Counted from the stretch's first letter, positions 1 to 8,178 are shown. The stretch: 18,179 bases of DNA from an uncultured Roseburia sp. (GCA_947070915.1 CAMTDY010000039.1:1-18179), one strand, 5' to 3'. Program-made: numbers and translations. Notes: generated by a model not told the origin, from the sequence alone.

Positions 1-830
1 AAAAGCCCGATGAGGAGCCGTTTTTTATCATACATCTGCTGAACCTTCTCACGGTGGTTCTGATACATCATTTCCGCCGCCAGGGCCAGTCCTGCGGCTC
101 CCGGTACATTTTCTGTGCCGGAACGCCTTCCCTGCTGCTGTCCGCCTCCGTGGATCAACGGATGCAACCGGACTCCCTCTGCCATATATAAAAATCCTGT
201 CCCCTTCGGTCCATGTATCTTATGGCCGCTGGCAGAGAGCAGGTCAATATTCATCTTCTTGGGATGTATGGTCATTTTTCCATAAGCCTGTATGGCATCT
301 ACGTGAAACAGTATATCTTTATTATATTCTTTGATGATCTTTCCAATACTTCCCACATCCAGTACAGCCCCCACTTCGTTATTTACCATCATCACAGACA
401 CCAGTACCGTATCCTCCCGGAGCGCCTCTCTGAGCTTTCCCGGATCTATATGTCCCATGCTGTCTACTGGAAGATAGGTGACCTCACAGTCGTAATTTTC
501 TTCCAGATACAGACAGGGCTGATGCACCGCCGCGTGCTCAAAGCAGGTGGTGATCACATGCTTTCCCCGCCGCCTGTTTGCCATCACGCCTCCGATGACC
601 GCCATATTGCTGCTCTCTGTTCCCCCGGAAGTAAATATGATATTTTTCCGGCTGCATTTCAGCGTGGCCGCGATCTTATCTCCCGCCTCCCTGATATACC
701 GTTCCGCCTCCACTCCCTTCCTATGAAGGGAAGAGGGATTTCCATAATCCACGCACATGATCTGGCGGACCAGATCTCCCACCTCATCAAAAGCTTTTGT
801 GGTGGCTGCATTGTCCAAATATGCCTCCAT
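1..830 (-). CDS. Cysteine desulfurase (NifS/IscS family), C-terminus cut by window edge
   Basis: PLP-dependent enzyme that takes sulfur from L-cysteine for Fe-S clusters or tRNA thiolation. The first 276 residues are visible. They open with MEAYLDNAATT, then show SGGTESSN near 68-75, the PLP-stacking His in CFEHAAV (about residue 99), HVDAIQA with the PLP-contacting Asp (176), the Schiff-base lysine in SGHKIHGPKG (Lys202), and GRRSGTEN. The region holding the catalytic cysteine loop lies beyond the window, so the IscS-like versus SufS-like subtype cannot be settled. The start is ATG at 830, with GGAGAGG about 9 nt upstream inside the end of rsmE. The gene begins 5 bp after the rsmE stop, so the two are almost certainly co-transcribed. 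Family assignment is secure; the physiological sulfur acceptor is unknown. Confidence 0.95.
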   Translation of the reverse strand, partial: MEAYLDNAATTKAFDEVGDLVRQIMCVDYGNPSSLHRKGVEAERYIREAGDKIAATLKCSRKNIIFTSGGTESSNMAVIGGVMANRRRGKHVITTCFEHAAVHQPCLYLEENYDCEVTYLPVDSMGHIDPGKLREALREDTVLVSVMMVNNEVGAVLDVGSIGKIIKEYNKDILFHVDAIQAYGKMTIHPKKMNIDLLSASGHKIHGPKGTGFLYMAEGVRLHPLIHGGGQQQGRRSGTENVPGAAGLALAAEMMYQNHREKVQQMYDKKRLLIGL

Positions 831-835
831 GTATG

Positions 836-1591
836 TCAAACCTCTCCTGCATAGTCTTTTTCTATCTGAAACATAAGCACGGACAGGATTGCAAGTCCTG
901 CCGTCTCTGTTCGTAAGATCCGCCTGCCCAGAGACACCGGCAGGGCACCAGCTTCCATCGCCTGTTCCACCTCACTCCGCTCAAATCCCCCCTCCGGACC
1001 GATAAAGATACCGACGGAAGCTCCCTGTAAGATCTGGCTCATCGTCTCTGCCGTCTCCAGCATATCATCGTACAGCTCGTAGGGAATGATACTGTGTTCC
1101 AGCTCCTGGGCCTGTGCACACGCCCCGCCAAAAGAAACCACTTCTCCCACCTCCGGCACGATTCCCCGCCCGCTCTGCTTGGCGGCGGCCTCGGCAATGC
1201 CCTGCCAGCGCTGTCTCTTCTTTTCTGCCTTTTTATCATCCAGACGGACCACAGACCGTCTGGTGCGCACCGGAACAATCCTCGCGGCTCCCAGTTCCAC
1301 CGCCTTCTGTATGATCAGTTCCATCTTGTCTGCCTTGGGAAGCGCCTGAAACAGTACAATCTCCACGGGAAGCTCCGTTCTTACCGGCTCTTTCTTTTCA
1401 ATGTCCAGCAGCACCCTGTCCGGTCCGATATCACATATAATGCAATGATAATCTGTCCCCCGGCCATCGGTGATCATAATACGTTCCCCGGTTCCCATAC
1501 GCAGAACATTTTTGATGTGATTCACATCATCCCCGATGATCTCCGCTGTATTTTCAAAGATCTTTTCCATTGGAACAAAAAAACGATACAC
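836..1591 (-). CDS. rsmE: 16S rRNA (uracil1498-N3)-methyltransferase RsmE
   Basis: SPOUT-class SAM-dependent methyltransferase for U1498 of 16S rRNA. With a GTG start at 1591 the protein has 251 residues, the usual RsmE length, and begins MYRFFVP. Family landmarks are the PUA-like N-terminus with GDDVNHIKNVLRM (20-32), QALPKADKMELIIQKAVELG (82-101), EAAAKQSGR (134-142), and the trefoil-knot SAM site IGPEGGF (197-203) followed by LGRRILRTETA (221-231). The GTG is preceded by AGAGGAG about 9 nt upstream. An in-frame ATG at 1720 would add 43 residues that do not look like RsmE and run through two leader hairpins, so I reject it. It sits directly upstream of the cysteine desulfurase. Confidence 0.96.
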   Translation of the reverse strand: MYRFFVPMEKIFENTAEIIGDDVNHIKNVLRMGTGERIMITDGRGTDYHCIICDIGPDRVLLDIEKKEPVRTELPVEIVLFQALPKADKMELIIQKAVELGAARIVPVRTRRSVVRLDDKKAEKKRQRWQGIAEAAAKQSGRGIVPEVGEVVSFGGACAQAQELEHSIIPYELYDDMLETAETMSQILQGASVGIFIGPEGGFERSEVEQAMEAGALPVSLGRRILRTETAGLAILSVLMFQIEKDYAGEV

Positions 1592-1616
1592 CTGCCCAAT
1601 CTCCTCTCTGGTTTCG

Positions 1617-1644
1617 GTCAGGGCGTTTCCAGACACACCCTGAC
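1617..1644 (-). other. Short stem-loop upstream of rsmE
   Basis: Perfect 7-bp inverted repeat GTCAGGG / CCCTGAC with a 14-nt loop, 26 nt upstream of the rsmE start. There is no T run after it on either strand, so it is not an intrinsic terminator. It may be a leader structure of rsmE or chance. Confidence 0.4.
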
Positions 1645-1651
1645 AACACAA

Positions 1652-1698
1652 TAAGCACAAGCATTCGTGCCCTGCGGCAACCCCAATGCCTGTGCTCA
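1652..1698 (-). terminator. Hairpin downstream of the FliD-like gene, possible weak terminator
   Basis: In minus-strand RNA, bases 1698-1685 and 1665-1652 form 14 consecutive pairs, including two G-U pairs, around a 19-nt loop. The G-U pairs would be A-C mismatches in RNA from the other strand, which suggests that the minus-strand transcript is the one selected to fold. The following sequence TTGTGTTG is only moderately T-rich. It lies about 40 nt after the stop of the gene at 1739 and before rsmE, so it could partly terminate that gene or separate the two expression levels. Confidence 0.4.
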
Positions 1699-1738
1699 AA
1701 GTAAACCTATAAATAAACATGTAATTCTTTCAGAATTC

Positions 1739-2476
1739 CTATTTCAGAACACCGGAACTTGAATACAATGACCTTCCGGAATTCATCGACATCTGATTGG
1801 ATGCAAGATTAACAAGGCCGTTTGCTCTCTGGGCATGACGATCTGCCAGACCGCCGCTTCCTTTAAAAACAGATTTAATATCAGTGAGATTTGCCTGGGC
1901 AAATTTATCCTTATCAACCGTTATCTTATTATCCGTACCAATGGTGATCCCCAGCTTCTCCAGCTGCTTTGCACGGGCTTTTGTATCATCTGTCATCCAA
2001 GTTACACTCTTGGATATGCTGGTAAGACTGCTCTTCTTCGCACTATCTACTACAGCGTTGTAACTGTCTGCCATCTTTTTCACAGCATCGTAGATCTCAT
2101 CCCTGCTGCTTGTGTCATAATCCATATTTGCCAGTGCACTTGCATCTGTACTCAAGGTCTTAGAAGCACTCTTGACGTTAGAAAGCGCTTTTTCTGCCTC
2201 CTCAGCCTTTGCATCCACTTTCACCTCAGGGGTAATATATTTTTTGCGGACGTCATCCCAAGTTGGAGAATTGCTGTTACTACTGCTGCTGCTCTTCTTT
2301 GTCTCTGTATCACTGCCTACTTTTTCATAATAGGATTTCAGCATCTTGGTGTAAACACCACTTTTCATCAGTCCCAGATCCCCAAGATTAGAGGCGGAAA
2401 AAAAGCTTCCGGACCAGATAGAATTTCGGCTTCCGAACAAAGAATCTGCAAGTGAATTATTAAACATTGCACACAT
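1739..2476 (-). CDS. Orphan protein resembling the C-terminal domain of flagellar cap protein FliD
   Basis: 245 residues, no signal peptide or membrane segment. The N-terminus (1-55) is Ser/Asn-rich, followed by a KSSSSSNSNS linker (61-70) and a helical region (84-160). Residues about 175-213 read LGITIGTDNKITVDKDKF then a short stretch ending VFKGSGGLADR. This matches the FliD C-terminal pattern of LGI, a Gly/Asp turn, a [KL]-[IT/LS]-VD strand, and an F-x-G-x-GG-[LI]-A ending. True FliD proteins are much longer and sit in flagellar operons; nothing flagellar is visible here. The start ATG at 2476 has AAAGGAG 9 nt upstream, inside the leader of its own promoter. Function is unknown; a secreted or surface filament-associated role is a guess. 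The FliD resemblance is by eye only. Confidence 0.85.
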   Translation of the reverse strand: MCAMFNNSLADSLFGSRNSIWSGSFFSASNLGDLGLMKSGVYTKMLKSYYEKVGSDTETKKSSSSSNSNSPTWDDVRKKYITPEVKVDAKAEEAEKALSNVKSASKTLSTDASALANMDYDTSSRDEIYDAVKKMADSYNAVVDSAKKSSLTSISKSVTWMTDDTKARAKQLEKLGITIGTDNKITVDKDKFAQANLTDIKSVFKGSGGLADRHAQRANGLVNLASNQMSMNSGRSLYSSSGVLK

Positions 2477-2550
2477 AATCCTCGACTCCTTTCTAAGAAA
2501 AACTTCCTGACAACCTCCTTGCCATCAGGTCTTTATCTTTATTATCGACA

Positions 2551-2579
2551 ATTATAACATAAAACTAAAGTCTTTTCCA
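2551..2579 (-). promoter_or_regulatory. Promoter of the FliD-like gene, overlapping the murE stop codon
   Basis: On the minus strand TGGAAA (2574-2579) is followed by a 17-bp spacer and TATAAT (2551-2556), preceded by the extended -10 dinucleotide TG with one intervening base. The expected start is near 2544, giving a leader of about 68 nt. The promoter lies across the end of murE, so the FliD-like gene can be expressed separately. The leader also has an AAGGAGG (2514-2520) with no usable start codon at the right distance; this sits in the loop of a short CCTGA/TCAGG pairing. Confidence 0.65.
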
Positions 2580-4039
2580 TATACTTTTTTCATTCCTTTG
2601 ACAACAGCTTCCCTGTCGCTATAATGATGTTTAACTCCGTTGATCTCCTGGTACTCCTCATGTCCCTTTCCAAGAAGGATGATCATATCTCCTTTTTCCG
2701 CGTGTTCCAGGGCATATGCCACCGCCTCTTCCCGGTCGGGGATCACCACATATGTTCCCTCGGACTTCGCCATCCCCACCTTGATATCCTCGATGATATC
2801 CATGACGTCTTCCCGGCGGGGATTATCGCTGGTGATTATAGAGACCTCCGACATCCTGCCGATCACCTCTCCCATCTCATAACGCCTGACCTTGCTCCGG
2901 TTTCCCCCACATCCAAAAATACTTACAATCCGATGTGGGTTATATTCTCTCAATGTAGAAAGAACACTTTCAGAACTCACACCGTTATGGGCAAAATCAA
3001 TCAGCACAGAAAAATCTTCAGAGACCGGCAGCACTTCCACCCTGCCCTGTACCTTCACATGTTCCAGGGCATGAAGAATGATATCTTCCGGCATTCCCAG
3101 CGCCACACCGGCACAGGCGGCACACAACGCGTTGTAAATGTTAAAACGTCCCGGAAGACCTACAACGATCTCCCCCTCCAGAGTTCCTTCTGCGCGAAAT
3201 TCCATGGAAAGATCACCGCCCTTTGAAACATGACGGATGTCCCGTGCCCGCATATCCGCCGCCTCGGATGTTCCATAAGTAAGGATGCGGCAGGTGGCAT
3301 GCTTTACTATGTCATCAAAATGTTCATCATCCCGGTTGATAATACCGGTTTTACAACGCCGGAACAGCTCCGCCTTGCAGGAGAGGTATTCTTCAAAATT
3401 TTCATGTTCCCCCGGTCCGATGTGGTCCGGCGATATATTGGTAAATACGCCATAATCGAATTCGATCCCCGCCACACGGTCCATCTTGATGCCCTGGGAG
3501 GATACCTCCATAACCATATACTCGCAGCCCTCTTCCACCATCATGGCAAAAAGCTTCTGGAGCTCATAGGATTCCGGCGTCGTGTGCTCGGTAGGAACCG
3601 ACTTTCCATTCATGAAAGCCCCCACGGTGCCGATGATCCCACAGGTCTTTCCCGATTTTTCAATGATATCCCGCACCATGTGTTCCGTGGTGGACTTGCC
3701 CTTAGTCCCGGTAATTCCTACAGTGATCATTTTCTTCGCCGGATGATCAAAATAGGCGGCAGACATAAGACTCAGCGCTTTTCGCCCATTTTCTACCAAA
3801 AGAACTGTAATATCCTTATTTTCTACAGTTGTCTCCTTCTCTGCCACGATCACTTCTGCGCCTGCTTCCACCGCGCTGTCTATAAATTTGTGACCATCCA
3901 CCACGGTTCCCTGAATCGCCACAAACATCCCGCCTTTTACGGTTTTACGTGAATCATAGGCGATATCCGCCACATCCTTGTCCAACGTCCCCTGTAGTGT
4001 TTTATATTCTACACCTGTAAGAATCTGCTCCAGTCTCAT
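2552..4039 (-). CDS. murE: UDP-MurNAc-tripeptide synthetase, meso-DAP-type MurE family
   Basis: Cytoplasmic peptidoglycan enzyme that adds the third stem amino acid to UDP-MurNAc-L-Ala-D-Glu. The 495 residues match MurE length. The N-terminal UDP-binding domain has DIAYDSRKT. The P-loop is GTKGKST (111-117). The carbamylated lysine is predicted at Lys222 in SCKAELF, and DNPR (405-408) is the motif for meso-diaminopimelate. GCGGNRSKVRR (376-386) fits the C-terminal ligase domain. Two spots differ from textbook MurE: the usual DHLDYHG is replaced by DHIGPGEH (205-212), and the usual AHTPDAL by AHNGVSS (350-356). It may therefore be a MurE subtype or second paralogue. The ATG at 4039 has GGAGG 6 nt upstream, and the gene follows the esterase by 29 bp. 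Confidence 0.9.
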   Translation of the reverse strand: MRLEQILTGVEYKTLQGTLDKDVADIAYDSRKTVKGGMFVAIQGTVVDGHKFIDSAVEAGAEVIVAEKETTVENKDITVLLVENGRKALSLMSAAYFDHPAKKMITVGITGTKGKSTTEHMVRDIIEKSGKTCGIIGTVGAFMNGKSVPTEHTTPESYELQKLFAMMVEEGCEYMVMEVSSQGIKMDRVAGIEFDYGVFTNISPDHIGPGEHENFEEYLSCKAELFRRCKTGIINRDDEHFDDIVKHATCRILTYGTSEAADMRARDIRHVSKGGDLSMEFRAEGTLEGEIVVGLPGRFNIYNALCAACAGVALGMPEDIILHALEHVKVQGRVEVLPVSEDFSVLIDFAHNGVSSESVLSTLREYNPHRIVSIFGCGGNRSKVRRYEMGEVIGRMSEVSIITSDNPRREDVMDIIEDIKVGMAKSEGTYVVIPDREEAVAYALEHAEKGDMIILLGKGHEEYQEINGVKHHYSDREAVVKGMKKVYGKDFSFML

Positions 4040-4068
4040 GTCCTGCCTCCATTCTTTTCCGCCATGAA

Positions 4069-5856
4069 CTACATAAAAAACCTGTCATTTAATATACGTC
4101 TGCGAAATAGTTTATATGCTTTCTTTGATAGTTTTCTTTTCATCTGACGTTTTACTTTTGCCCGGTCAATGATACGGGATGTCATAGCTGCCTTTGCCTC
4201 CCTGCGGGTGGCAGAAAAGGTCATAATCCGCTTGCTTCCCTTTACACGGCGCCATTTCTCCCACTGGACCGGCACATTTCCCTGGCCGTCGATGCCGTTG
4301 GGATTACCAGTATGGCAGAAATTGCTCACATATTGGCGCATCACACTGGTAAGGGCCTGTCTTCCCGGCAGATTGGCCTTCGTGTAAATGCTGTCGCTGG
4401 TACCCGCCTCTCCCTTTTTGTAACGTCCCAGAAGGAAATCCACATCCATCCCATGGATCGCCCCCACATAACGGGCATAATTTTTCCCCACTACACTGCT
4501 GCTCTCTCCCCAGCAGAAACGATAGGTGTAAAAATCATCATGGTAGGGATCAATGGAAATTTTATTTGCCAGACGCTCCAGGTAAAAGGATGTCTGCAGT
4601 TTGCTTCCGTATTCCTTTGACTTCTTTAAGAGCCGGTAAAACTGCGCCCTGTTTTTAAAAGTCTTCGGATTTTTGATCAGGATCCGGTGTAAGGTTTTAT
4701 AGGAAACATTGGCAAATTCAGAATTGTTGCAGCCAAGGATCATGGGCACCCGGTTATAGCCGCCATATTCCAATACATCAAAGCCAGCCTTTGGAATTAC
4801 TTTGCCGTCCCGGAAGTTTTGTGGAAAATTCGTCAGCCGCAGGGAGGTGGCGCCCGCCATCCTCTTTACTTCTTTATCGGAAAGGCTGTATAATAATTTC
4901 GTCAGTTTCTTTTTGCTGATCTTTTTTATATATTTAAGCGCTCTCTTCTTGTTTGAAAAACGTCCTCTCCGGACAAGGATCTTTGCCAGCTTCTGATTGG
5001 ACCATTTTCTCCCCTCTTTGACAGAGCAGGTGGTCATTCCTCCGCTAAAGCTGATCACCTTGTGGAACAATCCTTTCATAGCCGGGGAGATCACACAGTT
5101 CAGAGCGTCCCTGGCGCCTGCCGAAAACCCGGATAAGGTGACATTCTGCTTATCCCCGCCAAATGCTTCGATATTATTCTGCACCCATTCCAGTGCCAGC
5201 TTGATATCCAGCATGGCAAAATTACCGCTGTCTGTCATCCGGTTCCCCGTCTGCAGCCCTCTGGACTGAAGCCATCCAAAAGCCCCCTGACGGAATTCCA
5301 CAGAGACGACGATCACTCCGGTTTCTTTTACGAAAGAACTAAAACTCCGGTTAGCTGTGCCTCCAATATTGCCGCCTCCATGTAAAAATACCATCACCGG
5401 CATCTTCTCTTCGACTTTTGTAACCGGCTTATAAACGTTCACAAACAAGCAGTCATCGCCCTTTCCCTTGCGTGCTTTTTTACAGGAACGGGTACGGCTC
5501 CAGGGATCCGGCGCCTTCGGTGCTTTCCACCGCTCGGTCTGCCCATAGGGTACCCCCAGCCAGATATAAGCCATGCTGGTTTTCTTTCCCTCGATCTGGC
5601 CAGAAGTGGTGGTGACAAATCTTGGGTTTTCATTTTTGGGAGTCAGGGCGCCTCCCGTCACAGACTGTCCACTGACCACCTGCCCGCTGACTACCTGTCC
5701 ACTCACTGCATTACCGCTCACTGCCCCATTGGTAGCGGTACCGTCTGCCACTGTATTTTCCGCTCTCACCATACTTACTCCCATGGTAAAGGAAATGATC
5801 GCTGCAGACACTGCCAGAACTGTTAACATATATATAAATAAATTTTGTCTTCTCAT
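4069..5856 (-). CDS. Exported type-B carboxylesterase
   Basis: Alpha/beta-hydrolase of the cholinesterase/para-nitrobenzyl esterase family, 595 residues. A signal peptide or anchor covers about 1-32 (hydrophobic 7-26, possible cleavage after VRA). A pentapeptide linker follows (45-69). The catalytic domain begins near VTTTSGQIEG and shows the oxyanion loop HGGG (159-162), nucleophile Ser245 in GFSAG, catalytic Glu380 in GCNNSEF, and His468 in AIHGMDVDF. The triad is therefore complete, although the family usually has GESAG. The C-terminus is very basic. The start is ATG at 5856, with AGAGG 6 nt upstream; a TTG two codons earlier sits on top of that site. It lies between the HAD and murE genes with short gaps. 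The natural substrate is unknown. Confidence 0.9.
   Translation of the reverse strand: MRRQNLFIYMLTVLAVSAAIISFTMGVSMVRAENTVADGTATNGAVSGNAVSGQVVSGQVVSGQSVTGGALTPKNENPRFVTTTSGQIEGKKTSMAYIWLGVPYGQTERWKAPKAPDPWSRTRSCKKARKGKGDDCLFVNVYKPVTKVEEKMPVMVFLHGGGNIGGTANRSFSSFVKETGVIVVSVEFRQGAFGWLQSRGLQTGNRMTDSGNFAMLDIKLALEWVQNNIEAFGGDKQNVTLSGFSAGARDALNCVISPAMKGLFHKVISFSGGMTTCSVKEGRKWSNQKLAKILVRRGRFSNKKRALKYIKKISKKKLTKLLYSLSDKEVKRMAGATSLRLTNFPQNFRDGKVIPKAGFDVLEYGGYNRVPMILGCNNSEFANVSYKTLHRILIKNPKTFKNRAQFYRLLKKSKEYGSKLQTSFYLERLANKISIDPYHDDFYTYRFCWGESSSVVGKNYARYVGAIHGMDVDFLLGRYKKGEAGTSDSIYTKANLPGRQALTSVMRQYVSNFCHTGNPNGIDGQGNVPVQWEKWRRVKGSKRIMTFSATRREAKAAMTSRIIDRAKVKRQMKRKLSKKAYKLFRRRILNDRFFM
5650..5724 (-). 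repeat. Five tandem pentapeptide codon blocks (15-bp units) in the esterase linker
   Basis: Residues 45-69 of the esterase read as five 5-residue units: AVSGN, AVSGQ, VVSGQ, VVSGQ and SVTGG. At DNA level this is a degenerate 15-bp tandem repeat. It sits right after the signal peptide and before the folded domain, so it probably acts as a flexible spacer, possibly between the membrane or wall and the enzyme. Repeat copy number could vary by slippage. Confidence 0.85.
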
Positions 5857-5879
5857 TTGCAACCTCTTTTGTTAAATTT

Positions 5880-6683
5880 TTATATGATATTAAAATGCTT
5901 CATGGCATTGGCGATGCCGTCCTCCATTACCGGATCGGTCACATAATCCACCTGGTCAAACAGGATTGGATTTCCTCCGCCCATCGCCACTGACAGTCCC
6001 GCCGCTTTCAGCATGGAAATATCGTTGGCGCTGTCACCAAAAGCTATGCTCTGCCCAATATCAACACCCAGACGCTGGCAGACAAACTGAATCCCCGTCG
6101 CCTTGGATATTCCTCTCGGCACTACTTCATAAAAAGTGGGATCTCTCTGAATAAACTCAAAATCTTTTTCATATTTGCGCCGGAAACTTTCCATATCTGA
6201 GCTCTCATCAAACCAGAGCGCCATCTTGTCAAAGGAAAATTCCTCTTCCCAAAAGCATTGTGTTCTGGAAGAAAAGCTCGCTTTTTCAGCAAAGATCCCA
6301 TTTTCCTTAAATATACTCTTTACCACCGGCATCCAGTAATCGTGGCGGAATGCGGAACAGTCCCTGCCCTCCAGGACACCATCGATGTGGTACCGCATCA
6401 GATCCTGGACCACCTCTTTCTGGAGATCCTCCGGCAGCACATGGTGATAGACCTCTACTCCGCCGATCTCGATATAGGTCCCACAGCCTCCCACCATTCC
6501 GTCAAATCCCAGTGCCATGATGTCCTCTGGAATGATGGCAAGACATCTGCCGGAACACAAAAACAGCAGGCTGCCATTTTCTTTTGCCTTCTTTAATGCC
6601 TGTACCGCACTTTCCGGCACAATATCTTTTTCCTCATCGATCAGGGTACCATCTATATCAAAAAACAGAATACGCTTATCCAT
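5880..6683 (-). CDS. Cof-type HAD-IIB phosphatase
   Basis: Cytoplasmic haloacid dehalogenase-like phosphatase, probably acting on sugar phosphates, nucleotides or flavin-type phosphates; the substrate cannot be read. It has 267 residues, typical of the family. Motif I is FFDIDGTL with Asp9 and Asp11, motif II Ser44 in LCSGR, motif III Lys194 in ISKATG, and motif IV GDSANDISML with Asp217 and Asp221. The C2B cap lies between motifs II and III. I chose ATG 6683 because MDKRILFFDIDGT is the normal family N-terminus and GAGAGGAAG is 8-16 nt upstream. The in-frame ATG at 6767 would translate through the palindromic element at 6705-6797. It is followed after 23 bp by the esterase. Confidence 0.93.
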   Translation of the reverse strand: MDKRILFFDIDGTLIDEEKDIVPESAVQALKKAKENGSLLFLCSGRCLAIIPEDIMALGFDGMVGGCGTYIEIGGVEVYHHVLPEDLQKEVVQDLMRYHIDGVLEGRDCSAFRHDYWMPVVKSIFKENGIFAEKASFSSRTQCFWEEEFSFDKMALWFDESSDMESFRRKYEKDFEFIQRDPTFYEVVPRGISKATGIQFVCQRLGVDIGQSIAFGDSANDISMLKAAGLSVAMGGGNPILFDQVDYVTDPVMEDGIANAMKHFNII

Positions 6684-6704
6684 ATCCTTTTCTTCCTCTC
6701 TTTC

Positions 6705-6797
6705 TAGTGTGCTGTACCATTCATTTTCAGTTAAATGACGCAGCAGATGGAAATTCAGGCAAGTCATTTAGTGAAATGCGAGTGATACAGTACACTA
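6705..6797. mobile_element. Small palindromic MITE-like element, TA-flanked (element B)
   Basis: Imperfect palindrome of 93 bp filling most of the gap between citrate synthase and the HAD gene. The outer arms (6705-6722 and 6780-6797) pair over 18 positions with one true mismatch. After a 9-nt internal loop a second 8-bp stem, TAAATGAC (6732-6739), pairs with 6763-6770 in the same register, leaving a 23-nt loop. The ends read TA-GTGTGCTG and CAGTACAC-TA. This nearly matches element A at 8941-9104. TA at both borders suggests a TA target duplication, as for IS630/Tc1-mariner-type elements. It carries no gene. Confidence 0.6.
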
Positions 6798-6804
6798 CCG
6801 CCGG

Positions 6805-8178
6805 TCAGCGTTCATCTGGGCTGCGGTAGTCTTTGTGAACACCTACAAACTTGTACGCCGGGCGGATGATCTTGCCGTCATTCACCAGCTCTTCCAACCG
6901 GTGGGCACACCACCCGGAGATCCGTGCCACCGCAAAGATTGGTGTAAAAAGCTCCCTTGGAATGCCAAGCATAGTATATACAAAACCGCTGTAAAAGTCA
7001 ACATTGGCGCACACCGGCTTAAACAGCCTGCGCTGCTTCATGATCAGCTTTGCGGCAATCTTTTCCACATTTTCATAGAGCTTAAATTCATCCTCCAGCC
7101 CCTTCTCCACAGATAGCTTCCTGGCATATTTTTTGAGGATGACTTCCCGCGGGTCGGACTCGGTATAGACCGCATGTCCCATTCCATAGATCAATCCGCT
7201 GCCGTCAAAGGCATCTTTATTTAATATCTTTTTCAGATATTCTGCGATCTGGGTCCTGTCGGACCAGTCCCCACAATGCTCCTTGATATCATCAAACATC
7301 TGGAGCACCTTCAGATTCGCCCCACCATGCCTCGGTCCTTTCAGTGAAGCAATGGCGGCGGAGATCGCAGAATATGTATCCGTTCCTGAGGACGTCACTA
7401 CATGGTTCGTAAACGTAGAGTTATTGCCCCCACCGTGCTCGGCATGGAGCACCAGTGCGATATCCAGAACTTTTGCCTCCAGGGCAGTAAATTCTCCGTC
7501 AGGACGGATCATCTGTAATATGTTCTCTGCGGTGGAGAATTTTTTCACCGGAGTCCGGATCACCAGATCGTCATCAAATTTAAAATGCCGGTAAGCATGA
7601 TAGGCATACACCGCGATCACTGGCAGCTTGCTGATCAACTGCAGGGACTGTCTCAGCACATTGGGCACCGAGATATCATCCGGATCATCATCGTAGGAAT
7701 ACAGCGTGAGTACGCTCTTCTGCAGCGCATTCATTATATTTTCGCTGGGCGCCTTCATGATAACATCCCGCACAAACTGGGCGGACAGCTCCTGAAGACT
7801 GGTTAAGATCCTCACAAAGCTTTTAAACTGCTTTTTCCCGGGAAGCTCCCCGAATAAAAGCAGATAGGTGGTCTCCTCAAAAGCAAACCGCCGGCTCTGG
7901 TAATTTTTCACCAGATCCTTCACATTATATCCCTGATAGTACAATTTCCCCTCTGCCGGAACTTTGACTCCATCAACGTACTCGTAGGAAACCACATCGG
8001 CAATCTCCGTCAGCCCCGTAAGCACACCCTTTCCATTGGAATCGCGAAGCCCTCTCTTCACATCATAATCTGCGTAATAATCCGGATTGATCGCTCCGGA
8101 CAGCATACAGTAATCCACCAGCTCTTCAAACTGGGTATTTAATTCGTCTTCCAGCTGCATCATCGATTTGTTATCCAT
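6805..8178 (-). CDS. gltA: Citrate synthase (citrate/2-methylcitrate synthase family)
   Basis: Condenses acetyl-CoA with oxaloacetate to citrate, most likely feeding 2-oxoglutarate and glutamate synthesis through a partial TCA pathway. 457 residues. The catalytic residues are visible: His248 in LHAEHGGGNNST, His335 in GMGHAVYTESDPR and Asp394 in NVDFYSG. GPRHGGAN (281-288) is the usual substrate-binding segment. The N-terminal extension of about 60 residues before the YQGYNVKDL region is longer than in the compact bacterial type. Methylcitrate synthase activity cannot be excluded by sequence. The start is ATG 8178 with GGAGG 5 nt upstream; the earlier TTG at 8190 overlaps that site. It has its own promoter and a leader hairpin with a U5 run. 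Confidence 0.94.
   Translation of the reverse strand: MDNKSMMQLEDELNTQFEELVDYCMLSGAINPDYYADYDVKRGLRDSNGKGVLTGLTEIADVVSYEYVDGVKVPAEGKLYYQGYNVKDLVKNYQSRRFAFEETTYLLLFGELPGKKQFKSFVRILTSLQELSAQFVRDVIMKAPSENIMNALQKSVLTLYSYDDDPDDISVPNVLRQSLQLISKLPVIAVYAYHAYRHFKFDDDLVIRTPVKKFSTAENILQMIRPDGEFTALEAKVLDIALVLHAEHGGGNNSTFTNHVVTSSGTDTYSAISAAIASLKGPRHGGANLKVLQMFDDIKEHCGDWSDRTQIAEYLKKILNKDAFDGSGLIYGMGHAVYTESDPREVILKKYARKLSVEKGLEDEFKLYENVEKIAAKLIMKQRRLFKPVCANVDFYSGFVYTMLGIPRELFTPIFAVARISGWCAHRLEELVNDGKIIRPAYKFVGVHKDYRSPDER

Noticed and set aside
1094..1654. Long plus-strand open frames opposite rsmE, murE, citrate synthase and the LRR gene
   Set aside because: They are antisense to genes with full family motifs, lack ribosome sites, and show no recognisable protein features.
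836..1720. Longer rsmE form from ATG 1720
   Set aside because: The extra 43 residues do not resemble RsmE and run across two leader hairpins; GTG 1591 has a good ribosome site and gives the family N-terminus.
4069..5856. Esterase considered inactive because the nucleophile motif is GFSAG, not GESAG
   Set aside because: Ser245, Glu380, His468 and the HGGG oxyanion loop are all present; the variation alone does not remove the triad.
5880..6767. Longer HAD gene from ATG 6767
   Set aside because: The extension would be translated from inside the palindromic element; MDKRILFFDIDGT at 6683 is the normal family start.
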